Source: an uncultured Hyphomicrobiales bacterium (lineage in GTDB: Bacteria; Pseudomonadota; Alphaproteobacteria; Rhizobiales; Beijerinckiaceae). Taken from it: 5,071 nucleotides of DNA. The stretch is taken from contig CAIZGQ010000900.1 of the NCBI GenBank assembly GCA_903932565.1, positions 1-5,071 on the forward strand, given 5' to 3'. Position numbers and translations under genes: made by a program. The notes beneath the pieces are model-generated. The model saw nothing but the letters and a program-made list of their open reading frames with translations. It did not search any database and had not been told where the DNA came from. Positions within the stretch are counted from its first letter, which is position 1. Every line of letters starts with the position of its first letter. Positions 1-5,071 of the stretch are shown in pieces.

Positions 1-167
1 TGGTTGCGTTGCACGCTGGCGAAGGCACGATGATCTACGCGAAGTCTCCTCCCATGGCGGCGCACGCCTGGCCAGAAGGCCGCACCAAACGTGCTGTATC
101 GACAATTACCTTTGGAGAGGTCGATCCGCCACCCCGCTATCCCGCCGGACACATCACCAAGCCATAA
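1..167 (+). CDS. 3' end of an unidentified gene (C-terminal 54 codons)
   Basis: Frame 3 is open from the left edge to a TAA at 165-167 and gives 54 residues beginning VALHAGEGTMIYAKSP and ending YPAGHITKP. The start lies outside the window. About 63% of third codon positions are G or C by hand count, and the frame ends 42 bp before a strong hairpin with a T-run on the same strand (210-233), which is what the end of a real gene would look like. The visible part is soluble in character, with no membrane segment, and rich in Pro, Ala and Gly. I do not recognise the family and assign no function. Frame 2 is also open across this stretch but reads as an Arg/His-rich shadow. The gene is convergent with the chemoreceptor gene that follows. 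Confidence 0.5.
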   Translation, partial: VALHAGEGTMIYAKSPPMAAHAWPEGRTKRAVSTITFGEVDPPPRYPAGHITKP

Positions 168-209
168 GCGGCAAGGGTTTCTATTGACACTGAACAATTC
201 GAAATCAAG

Positions 210-233
210 TGGCGCAGCACAGTTGCTGCGCCA
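210..233. terminator. Shared (bidirectional) hairpin terminator between convergent genes
   Basis: TGGCGCAGCA (210-219) pairs perfectly with TGCTGCGCCA (224-233) around a CAGT loop, giving a 10-bp GC-rich stem that can be lengthened by a G-T and two A-T pairs. On the plus strand it is followed by TTTT (234-237), the classic intrinsic-terminator arrangement for the gene ending at 167. On the minus strand it begins 9 bp after the stop codon of the chemoreceptor gene (242-244), followed by the weaker CTTGATTT. It probably ends transcription from both sides, more efficiently on the plus strand. Confidence 0.8.
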
Positions 234-241
234 TTTTCGTG

Positions 242-2536
242 TCAGAACTCATTCCACGATTGGTCACTGACCGCTTCACGCGAACCAACAGCTCGCAGGG
301 ACTTACCCGAACTACCACCAGGCGTACCAGTCGCACGCGGTGCTGTCGCGGCAGGCACGGGTTTGCGGAACGCATGTGGTGCAGCGCGCTGAAGTTCGGC
401 TCGCATGGGATCGGAACGGGTAGAGCCCAGTTGGAACTGGCCGATTGAGCGGGCCAGTTCCTGGCTTTCTTTTTCAAGAGAATGGCTTGCTGCCGTCGCC
501 TCTTCCGCCATGGCAGCATTGCGCTGCGTCATCTGATCCATCTGGTTTGCAGCCGTGTTCACTTGATTGAGGCCAGTCGCCTGCTCTTGGGCACTATTTG
601 CAATATCGTTGACGACGACATTAATCTGGCCGACCTGATCGACAATTCTTTGCAAAGCCTGCCCGGTTTCCGCCACCAGCCGCACACCTTCGCTCACCTG
701 ACCCGTCGATTTTGAAATGAGCGCCTTAATATCCTTTGCGGCATCGGCAGACCGTTGAGCCAGAGAGCGAACTTCTTGCGCAACGACCGCGAAGCCGCGC
801 CCAGATTCGCCTGCTCGCGCGGCCTCAACACCGGCATTCAAGGCGAGAAGATTTGTTTGAAAGGCAATCTCATCGATCACGCTTATGATCTGCCCAATCT
901 CTTGCGACGATTTTTCGATCGCGCCCATAGCCTCCACCGCACGACCAACAACTGAGCCGCCCTGCTCTGCATCATCCTTTGTATGGGAAACAATATCGCG
1001 CGCGCTTCTTGCACCATCAGCTGTCTTTTGCACGGTCACGGTGATCTGGTTAAGCGCAGCAGAGGTTTCCTCGAGGCTTGCTGCCTGCTGCTCGGTTTGA
1101 TGTGAGAGATCGTCTGCCGCACTCCGGATCGACTGCGCACCAGACAGAACAGACTGGGTCGTCTGGCTGACGCCACGCAAAGCATCTTCCAACTGTGAAA
1201 TCGACCGATTGAAATCACTCTTGATTGCGGCGTAGGCAGGTGGCACATCGTCATTCAGTCGGAACGAAAGATCCTTCTGCGCGAGCTTCGAAAGGGCGGT
1301 GCCGAGTTGCCCCATAATGGTGGCTTGTTCGTCCGCGGCGCGCGCGCGCTCCATCGCAATAGCGGCCTGGGCTTCTGCTTCCTCCTTTTGACGTCGCAAA
1401 ATTCCATCGGCTTCTCGGGCAGCCTTTTCAGCTGCCTTCGTTTTAAAGTCACCCACAGCGCGCGAGATTTCGCCGATCTCATCCTGACGTTTGATGCCAG
1501 CAAGCTCGACGTCAAATTGACCCGCTGCCAGAGCGCGCATTCCGTTGGTCAGACTCGACAACGGCTTTGTGATTCCGCGCGCGATGAGAGCAGCCATCAA
1601 GCCGCCAAACAACAGAACAGCCGCGCCGATAATCTTTTGCAGCAAAAGAGTGCTGCTGATCGAATCCTCAGACGCAATTCGTGCTTTGCCGAACGCATCC
1701 AGCAAGTCCGTTTTAACAACATTCATCTCGCCCTGCACTTTTTGAACCGCAGGGGAGATCTGACTCCTGTAGAGCGAACCGGTTTTTGCAATATTGCCGA
1801 CAATGAGTTCCGCGCTGTCACTATAATCCGTCATGACGGACCGGAATTGATCAATGTCGTTTTTCAGCAGGCCCTGCGTATCCGACTTCTCAATGGCGTC
1901 GACCGCATCGTTCACATCAAGAAGTGCCACCTGCAACTGCGCAACCCCGTTGTTATCGAAATTATTTTGTGCCCGCAGGTTTGCAATACGATAATTGGCT
2001 ATTTTCAGGCTCAGGATATCGATGAGATGTTGGAGCTTGGGCTCGTGCGCGTTGTCGCGATCAAGCTTGGTCAGCTTCGAGGTCAGCGTTTCCCCTGCTT
2101 TGATCGCCTTTTTCTTCTCCGACAGCGTGTCCTGTACACTCTGATGAAGCGTCTCGCCCAGGCGCTGCAGACGCGTGATCTCAGTCTGCAGGCCGCGATA
2201 CAAGGTGCGGCGCGCCTCCGCGGGCGTTGCAGATTCAGCCTCCTTCAGTGCAGCCATCACAATTCCCGCATCGATACCAAATGCCTTCCGCGAACCTTCG
2301 TCGGCATCATAGGCATAACGCAAAATGTTGCGGCTCATGCTCTCAAGGTGTTCACTTATGTTCATGGAATTGGTTGCGCCCACCGCATAAAGATTCATGC
2401 GTCCCAGACGATCCGATGTCGCTTCAAATTCGAAGTTTGCATAAAGTGCCAACCCAAGGGCCGCAAAGATGAGGCATGAAAAACCTGCGTAAAGTCGTGC
2501 CTTCACCGAACGTAACGCTAAAAATCCAAGAGACAT
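242..2536 (-). CDS. Methyl-accepting chemotaxis protein, transmembrane, double HAMP, C-terminal SWNEF tether
   Basis: A 764-residue inner-membrane chemoreceptor that would control the CheA/CheW kinase in response to a periplasmic ligand. Residues 15-33 are the first membrane helix. Residues 35-300 are a mostly helical periplasmic sensor of about 265 residues, a size fitting the helical bimodular (HBM) class rather than the shorter four-helix bundle (inference). Residues 301-319 are the second membrane helix, 320-373 a HAMP domain, 374-405 a charged Ala/Glu/Arg coiled coil, and about 405-458 a second HAMP-like unit. Residues 470-700 form the methylation and signalling coiled coil. Its tip at 555-592 carries EIAFQTNLLALNAGVEAARAGE and the GRGFAVVAQEVRSLAQRS block, the diagnostic receptor motif. 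A Pro/Ala/Ser-rich flexible linker (705-759) ends in SWNEF, which fits the x-W-x-x-F CheR/CheB docking pentapeptide. The ATG at 2534-2536 precedes the first membrane helix with a normal short basic leader; GGGGCGA upstream is a weak ribosome site. The ligand is unknown. Confidence 0.95.
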   Translation of the reverse strand: MSLGFLALRSVKARLYAGFSCLIFAALGLALYANFEFEATSDRLGRMNLYAVGATNSMNISEHLESMSRNILRYAYDADEGSRKAFGIDAGIVMAALKEAESATPAEARRTLYRGLQTEITRLQRLGETLHQSVQDTLSEKKKAIKAGETLTSKLTKLDRDNAHEPKLQHLIDILSLKIANYRIANLRAQNNFDNNGVAQLQVALLDVNDAVDAIEKSDTQGLLKNDIDQFRSVMTDYSDSAELIVGNIAKTGSLYRSQISPAVQKVQGEMNVVKTDLLDAFGKARIASEDSISSTLLLQKIIGAAVLLFGGLMAALIARGITKPLSSLTNGMRALAAGQFDVELAGIKRQDEIGEISRAVGDFKTKAAEKAAREADGILRRQKEEAEAQAAIAMERARAADEQATIMGQLGTALSKLAQKDLSFRLNDDVPPAYAAIKSDFNRSISQLEDALRGVSQTTQSVLSGAQSIRSAADDLSHQTEQQAASLEETSAALNQITVTVQKTADGARSARDIVSHTKDDAEQGGSVVGRAVEAMGAIEKSSQEIGQIISVIDEIAFQTNLLALNAGVEAARAGESGRGFAVVAQEVRSLAQRSADAAKDIKALISKSTGQVSEGVRLVAETGQALQRIVDQVGQINVVVNDIANSAQEQATGLNQVNTAANQMDQMTQRNAAMAEEATAASHSLEKESQELARSIGQFQLGSTRSDPMRAELQRAAPHAFRKPVPAATAPRATGTPGGSSGKSLRAVGSREAVSDQSWNEF

Positions 2537-2686
2537 CTCGTCGCCCCGTTTAAGAGATATTGACTTTGTTCAGCCACGCGCGTCGCATTGCATTTGGCAA
2601 CAAGCTTCAACGCGCGATGGCGCGAGGCGCACCGACGCTTTGCGAACGTACCTTGCGTGCGTTGTTAGATTTCAGAATTCGGAAAC
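2537..2686. other. 5' flank of the chemoreceptor gene; no gene and no clear promoter
   Basis: This stretch should hold the chemoreceptor promoter, but I could not find a convincing -35/-10 pair, sigma-54 or flagellar-sigma-type site on the minus strand. The only local structures are a short dyad TTGC-N5-GCAA (2588-2600), about 50 bp upstream of the start codon, and GC-rich alternating CGCG runs. The dyad is too short to call an operator with any weight. Plus-strand open frames here overlap each other, lack ribosome sites, and look like chance. Confidence 0.4.
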
Positions 2687-2935
2687 ATGGCCTTCACGTG
2701 GAAGGGCCTTCGACAAATGTCGCCACCACAGGCCAGCATGGCCCACTCGATCTGGCGCGATGCGGGAATGTCGTACGTTCGTGACGCCTACATTCCGCAA
2801 ACCAGCAGCCTGCTCGAACACTTACAGAGTGCGGAGATTTCAGTTAATGGGACTTTAATTTTCTTTGGTAGATTCGATAATTATCGAAGCACACCAATTC
2901 TTTGGATCTCAATTGAGACTTCATGCACAAATTGA
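2687..2935 (+). CDS. Doubtful small ORF, 82 residues, unrecognised
   Basis: ATG at 2687 and TGA at 2933-2935 give 82 residues starting MAFTWKGLRQMSPPQASM. A weak purine stretch (GGAA, six bases before the ATG) could serve as a ribosome site. The first 48 or so codons have coding-like composition with mostly G/C third positions and read as a soluble, mildly helical peptide. From about 2830 onward the DNA turns AT-rich and codon choice no longer resembles the neighbours. That could mean a decayed gene remnant, a frameshifted end, or simply chance openness running into regulatory DNA. The stop falls at the base of the hairpin at 2934-2970. I recognise no family. It could equally be non-coding. 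Confidence 0.25.
   Translation: MAFTWKGLRQMSPPQASMAHSIWRDAGMSYVRDAYIPQTSSLLEHLQSAEISVNGTLIFFGRFDNYRSTPILWISIETSCTN
2861..2905 (+). repeat. Short direct repeat TTCTTTGG, two copies
   Basis: TTCTTTGG occurs at 2861-2868 and again at 2898-2905, a 37-bp period. Each copy lies just upstream of one of the two palindromes (2873-2888 and 2907-2918). Eight bases is short and may be chance in AT-rich DNA, but the paired placement suggests the palindrome unit may be a diverged duplication. Confidence 0.3.
2873..2888. promoter_or_regulatory. Perfect 16-bp palindrome, candidate operator
   Basis: TTCGATAATTATCGAA is a perfect 16-bp inverted repeat with no spacer, in a stretch of roughly one-third GC (about 2846-2935) inside an otherwise GC-rich window. 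Such a dyad suits a dimeric helix-turn-helix regulator of MarR, TetR, GntR or Crp/Fnr type; the regulator is not identifiable. It contains GATAAT on both strands, a fair -10 hexamer, but neither strand has a good -35 at the right distance. The nearest gene it could control is the chemoreceptor, whose start is about 340 bp away on the minus strand. Confidence 0.4.
2907..2918. promoter_or_regulatory. Perfect 12-bp palindrome, possible second operator half of a pair
   Basis: TCTCAATTGAGA is a perfect 12-bp inverted repeat. Its centre (between 2912 and 2913) lies 32 bp from the centre of the palindrome at 2873-2888, close to three helical turns, so two dimers would sit on the same face of the DNA. 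The two sites share an AATT core but differ in the outer bases, so binding by a single protein is uncertain. Confidence 0.3.
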
Positions 2936-2970
2936 CGCCACCGCAGGAGATCTTGTCCCGCGGCGGCGTC
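2934..2970. terminator. GC-rich hairpin, possible secondary terminator or RNA structure
   Basis: GACGCCACCGC (2934-2944) pairs with GCGGCGGCGTC (2960-2970) over 11 positions with a single A-C mismatch. The 15-base loop can form a further GGA/TCC inner stem. On the minus strand it is followed by AATTTGTG, a weak T-rich end, so it may back up the hairpin at 2992-3025 for transcripts leaving the transporter gene. On the plus strand it begins exactly at the stop codon of the doubtful ORF at 2687-2935. There is no good T-run on either side, so the terminator label is tentative. Confidence 0.4.
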
Positions 2971-2991
2971 ACACGTTTCAGCAACTGATCG

Positions 2992-3025
2992 GGCTGAAGC
3001 TGACCAAGCGTCATCAGCTTCAGCC
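2992..3025. terminator. Hairpin directly downstream of the transporter gene, probable terminator
   Basis: GGCTGAAGCTGA (2992-3003) and TCAGCTTCAGCC (3014-3025) form a perfect 12-bp stem with a 10-base loop. It starts 19 bp past the transporter stop codon on the minus strand, the expected place for a terminator of the molybdenum hydroxylase-transporter transcript. The bases after the stem on the minus strand (CGATCAGTTG) are not T-rich, so it may act as an mRNA 3'-stabilising structure or need Rho. On the plus strand it is followed by TTAAGTTT. Confidence 0.55.
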
Positions 3026-3044
3026 TTAAGTTTCAATTCGCTCG

Positions 3045-4397
3045 TTATTCGGCAGCCGTCACCTCTTCAAGGCCACGACGCGCCGGCTCTATGCCCCAGC
3101 CCGCAACCGCAATGATCTGGATGATCAGCAGGGCAATCATGAAGCCTGTGACACCACCCACGCCATAGGCCTTGAACAAAGCGACCACGATGAACGGCGA
3201 TACGATTGTTGCGCCACGCCCAAGCATGTTGCAAATCCCATTGGCACGCAGGCGAACCTCGGTCGGAAACAACTCAGGCGTATAGACGCCGTAAAGAAGT
3301 GCAACGAGAACATAGATCGCCAGCAACAAGCCAAACCCCGTGGGAACCAGGAACAGCGGATCCGCGGTGTAAGGATAGAGCGCCCCGAAAATAATCGCGA
3401 CAACAGAGGCTCCGATGATCGTGGGCTTACGACCCGCGCGGTCCGAGAGATAAGCCCCGAGCGCACAACCAATCGGTGCCGCCAGTGAGATCATGATGGT
3501 GTATGCAAATGACCGCGTCAGCGTCAGACCTTGCTGAACAAAGAACGTCGGCAGCCATGTCACGAACCCGAAAATGAGTGTGTTGATGACAATCAGCACA
3601 ATTGAGCCCACCACCATGCGTGGAAACAACTTGCGCCCAAACAGATCGCCAACCACGGCAGACCGCATCGGCTGCGCAGGCGCAAGAGCCGGCGCTTCTT
3701 TGACGCCCGCTTCAAACTCAATTGAACGCATCACTTGCTCCGCCTCGGCAACGCGACCCTTGCCTTCGAGCCAGCGCGGAGATTCCGGCATGGCTTTGCG
3801 CATCTGCCACACAACAAGCGCACCGACACCTGCCAGCGCAAAGAGCGGGCGCCATCCAAAATAAGGAATGATGAGCGAGCCGAGAAGTGTTGTGGCGGGC
3901 AGGCCGCAAACAACAATCATCGCCATAAACGACAGCCACTTTCCACGCTTGGCTGGCGGCACAAACTCCGTCAGCGTGGAGTAGCCCACAACAATTTCAG
4001 CGCCAAGGCCAAGGCCCATTAAAAAGCGCGCCGCGATCAGCCAGTCCATTGTTGGCGCCGCCGCCGCGGCCAAAGATGCAATCCCAAAAATCAGCAAGTT
4101 GGTCTGATAGCTGAAGCGACGGCCATACGCATCGCCCAGAAACCCTGCCAACAGCGCGCCGATTGTCATGCCGAAAAACGTCATCGACACGAATTGTGCG
4201 TTCTGAGCCAGCGTTGAAAAGCCGGTTGAAACGGTCGAGCCCAGGACACTTGTTCCAATGTAGAGATCATATCCATCAAAGAACATGCCTGCGCCGATGA
4301 GCCAGAATATCCTTTTGTGGAAGGCTGAAATGGGCAATCGGTCGAGGCGCAGCCCGGACTGCACGGTGGATATCGTCATGGTATCAGAACTCGTCAT
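3045..4397 (-). CDS. MFS transporter, aromatic/organic acid:H+ symporter type
   Basis: A 450-residue, 12-helix inner-membrane secondary transporter, normal length for the superfamily. GMFFDGYDLY (37-46) in the first helix matches the D-G-[YF]-D signature of the aromatic acid:H+ symporter group (PcaK/BenK type). The loop 2-3 motif is GDAYGRR (88-94); its partner between helices 8 and 9 is SDRAGRK (318-324). RFLMGLGLGAE (124-134) and PESPRWL (204-210), which opens the central loop (about 204-256), are shared with sugar-porter-like MFS proteins, and PELFPTEVR (374-382) precedes the last helices. The start at 4395-4397 is chosen because GAGGAAA lies seven bases upstream; a second in-frame ATG six codons later lacks this. 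The gene lies 91 bp downstream of a molybdenum hydroxylase large subunit on the same strand, suggesting a joint role in taking up and oxidising an organic acid. The exact substrate cannot be read from the sequence; other metabolite:H+ symport is possible. Confidence 0.9.
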   Translation of the reverse strand: MTSSDTMTISTVQSGLRLDRLPISAFHKRIFWLIGAGMFFDGYDLYIGTSVLGSTVSTGFSTLAQNAQFVSMTFFGMTIGALLAGFLGDAYGRRFSYQTNLLIFGIASLAAAAAPTMDWLIAARFLMGLGLGAEIVVGYSTLTEFVPPAKRGKWLSFMAMIVVCGLPATTLLGSLIIPYFGWRPLFALAGVGALVVWQMRKAMPESPRWLEGKGRVAEAEQVMRSIEFEAGVKEAPALAPAQPMRSAVVGDLFGRKLFPRMVVGSIVLIVINTLIFGFVTWLPTFFVQQGLTLTRSFAYTIMISLAAPIGCALGAYLSDRAGRKPTIIGASVVAIIFGALYPYTADPLFLVPTGFGLLLAIYVLVALLYGVYTPELFPTEVRLRANGICNMLGRGATIVSPFIVVALFKAYGVGGVTGFMIALLIIQIIAVAGWGIEPARRGLEEVTAAE

Positions 4398-4401
4398 TTC
4401 A

Positions 4402-4408
4402 TTTCCTC
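4402..4408 (-). promoter_or_regulatory. Ribosome binding site of the transporter gene
   Basis: Read on the minus strand this is GAGGAAA, with the GAGG core seven bases before the ATG at 4397. It decides the start: the next in-frame ATG (4377-4379) has no comparable site. An ATG AAA TGA mini-frame overlaps the region just before the start and is probably incidental. Confidence 0.7.
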
Positions 4409-4413
4409 ACTAC

Positions 4414-4468
4414 AACGCCCTGCGGGCTGTTATTGTTTGCCGTTCCTTCAACACGCATTCAAAGCGTG
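4414..4468. other. Intercistronic gap with two small hairpins
   Basis: Two dyads lie in the 91 bp between the molybdenum hydroxylase stop (4489) and the transporter start (4397). CACGC/GCGTG (4452-4456 and 4464-4468) has a 7-base loop. GCCC/GGGC (4417-4420 and 4424-4427) has a 3-base loop, with AAC/GTT (4414-4416, 4429-4431) extending it past one bulged base. On the minus strand neither is followed by a T-run, so they look like intercistronic RNA structures rather than terminators. The second ends only five bases upstream of the ribosome site and could affect translation of the transporter. I see no convincing internal promoter here. Confidence 0.35.
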
Positions 4469-4488
4469 CTCCAAGTCTTCGAACCGTC

Positions 4489-5071
4489 TCAATGTCGAAT
4501 CCAGCCGACAATCTGCTCCGGCGAAACCGGTTGCTCGCCAACAAACGGCGATGTCTTGCCCAGTGCATCTTGGATCGCCGAAATCACGCAGGCTGCCGCC
4601 GGAATTGTTCCGCCCTCACCGGCACCTTTGACACCAAGCGGGTTTCGCGATGTCGGCGTTTCGATGTGGTGGATCTCAATGGTCGGCATCTCGCTAGCCA
4701 TCGGCAACAGATAATCTCCATAAGTTGTTGTGAGCGGTTGTCCGTTTTCATCATGCACCATGCGCTCAAACAACGCATTGCCGATGCCATGCACGACACC
4801 GCCGCGGATTTGCCCATCAACAATCAGCGGATTGATGAGCCGCCCGCAATCGTGGACCACAACATATCGCACGACACGCACGTCGCCGGTGTCGGGATCA
4901 ATTTCAACTTCACAGGCGTTCGACCCGTAAGCAAAAGCCAGTTCGTTTGTTTCAAAATAAGCAGTTGCTGCGAGGTCGGGTGAAATCCCCGGTGGCAATG
5001 GCACACCCGGATTGCCGGACAGGGTTTTTGCAATGTCACTCAGTGTGACATGCAAGTCAGACCCCTTCACA
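4489..5071 (-). CDS. Molybdopterin-binding large subunit of a xanthine dehydrogenase/CO dehydrogenase-family hydroxylase, C-terminal part
   Basis: The last 193 residues of the large catalytic subunit of a molybdenum hydroxylase. The gene runs off the right edge; the GTG at 5068-5070 is an internal valine codon, not a start. The fragment covers the second molybdopterin-binding region. ACEVEIDPDTGDVRVVRYVV (52-71) and HDCGRLINP (73-81) are followed by the cofactor-binding GGVVHGIGNALFE (90-102) and TYGDYLLP (116-123). GVKGAGEGG (146-154) holds the glutamate (152) that acts as active-site base in this family. TIPAAACVISAIQDAL and a short VSPEQIVGWI tail close the protein as usual. Such subunits hydroxylate purines, N-heterocycles, aldehydes or aromatic CoA esters, or oxidise CO, together with FAD and 2Fe-2S subunits that would lie outside the window. 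The loop that separates true CO dehydrogenase (AYxCSFR) is not in view, so the substrate is unknown. It probably shares an operon with the transporter. Confidence 0.92.
   Translation of the reverse strand, partial: VKGSDLHVTLSDIAKTLSGNPGVPLPPGISPDLAATAYFETNELAFAYGSNACEVEIDPDTGDVRVVRYVVVHDCGRLINPLIVDGQIRGGVVHGIGNALFERMVHDENGQPLTTTYGDYLLPMASEMPTIEIHHIETPTSRNPLGVKGAGEGGTIPAAACVISAIQDALGKTSPFVGEQPVSPEQIVGWIRH

Noticed and set aside
1307..2479. 390-codon plus-strand open frame lying wholly inside the chemoreceptor gene
   Set aside because: It is antisense to a well-supported gene with all expected domains. The peptide has no recognisable family, is rich in Cys/Arg/His in the way shadow translations are, and has no ribosome site that I can see. 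Its length is striking but can follow from the codon use of the Ala/Gln/Glu-rich receptor.
2687..2740. Small dyads around GGCCTTCACGTGGAAGG and CGACAAATGTCG
   Set aside because: The stems are only about five base pairs and there are several in GC-rich DNA, so chance is a sufficient explanation.
2560..2858. Two further plus-strand open frames (74 and 72 codons) in the intergenic region
   Set aside because: They overlap each other and the slightly better 2687-2935 frame, have no ribosome site, and show Arg/Cys/His-rich composition.
3574..4022. Overlapping plus-strand open frames inside the transporter gene
   Set aside because: They are antisense to an intact 12-helix transporter and have shadow-like composition.
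4452..4468. CACGC/GCGTG hairpin as a terminator of the hydroxylase gene
   Set aside because: It has only five base pairs, a 7-base loop, and no T-run on the minus strand; the short gap and same orientation favour co-transcription with the transporter.
4285..4983. 232-codon plus-strand open frame across the transporter start and the hydroxylase end
   Set aside because: It overlaps two confidently identified minus-strand genes and their intercistronic gap, and its peptide resembles no family; it is an antisense shadow.
4489..5071. Assignment as true aerobic CO dehydrogenase large subunit (coxL)
   Set aside because: The C-terminal part is shared across the whole molybdenum hydroxylase family, and the loop that distinguishes CO dehydrogenase lies outside the window.

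Overview
The window looks like chromosomal DNA of an alphaproteobacterium, probably of the rhizobial order Hyphomicrobiales. This rests on the style of the chemoreceptor signalling tip (LNAGVEAARAGESGRGFAVVAQEVRSLAQRS type, with a C-terminal x-W-x-x-F pentapeptide), the moderately high GC of the genes, and an aromatic-acid-type transporter next to a molybdenum hydroxylase. The genus cannot be fixed from what is visible.

Layout, left to right. (1) Positions 1-167 hold the 3' end of an unrecognised plus-strand gene. (2) A strong hairpin at 210-233 sits between it and the convergent next gene and probably terminates both. (3) Positions 242-2536, minus strand, encode a complete 764-residue transmembrane methyl-accepting chemotaxis protein with a large periplasmic sensor, two HAMP units, a full signalling domain and a CheR/CheB-tether-like C-terminus (SWNEF). 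(4) Positions 2537-3044 are a roughly 500-bp intergenic region. It holds one doubtful small plus-strand ORF, an AT-rich patch with two perfect palindromes spaced 32 bp centre to centre, and two hairpins. (5) Positions 3045-4397, minus strand, encode a complete 450-residue major facilitator superfamily transporter resembling the aromatic acid:H+ symporter group. (6) From 4489 to the right edge, minus strand, lies the C-terminal 193 residues of a xanthine dehydrogenase/CO-dehydrogenase-type molybdopterin-binding large subunit, including the active-site GAGEGG motif.

The molybdenum hydroxylase and the transporter run in the same direction with a 91-bp gap and are probably co-transcribed. A reasonable inference is uptake of an organic, possibly aromatic or N-heterocyclic, acid by the transporter and its oxidative hydroxylation by the enzyme. 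The chemoreceptor lies downstream in the same orientation, but hairpins and 500 bp separate it, so it is probably its own transcription unit. Whether it senses the same compound is a hypothesis. I see no mobile element, CRISPR array, tRNA or rRNA, and no clearly new system. The least explained part is the intergenic region at about 2687-3030.
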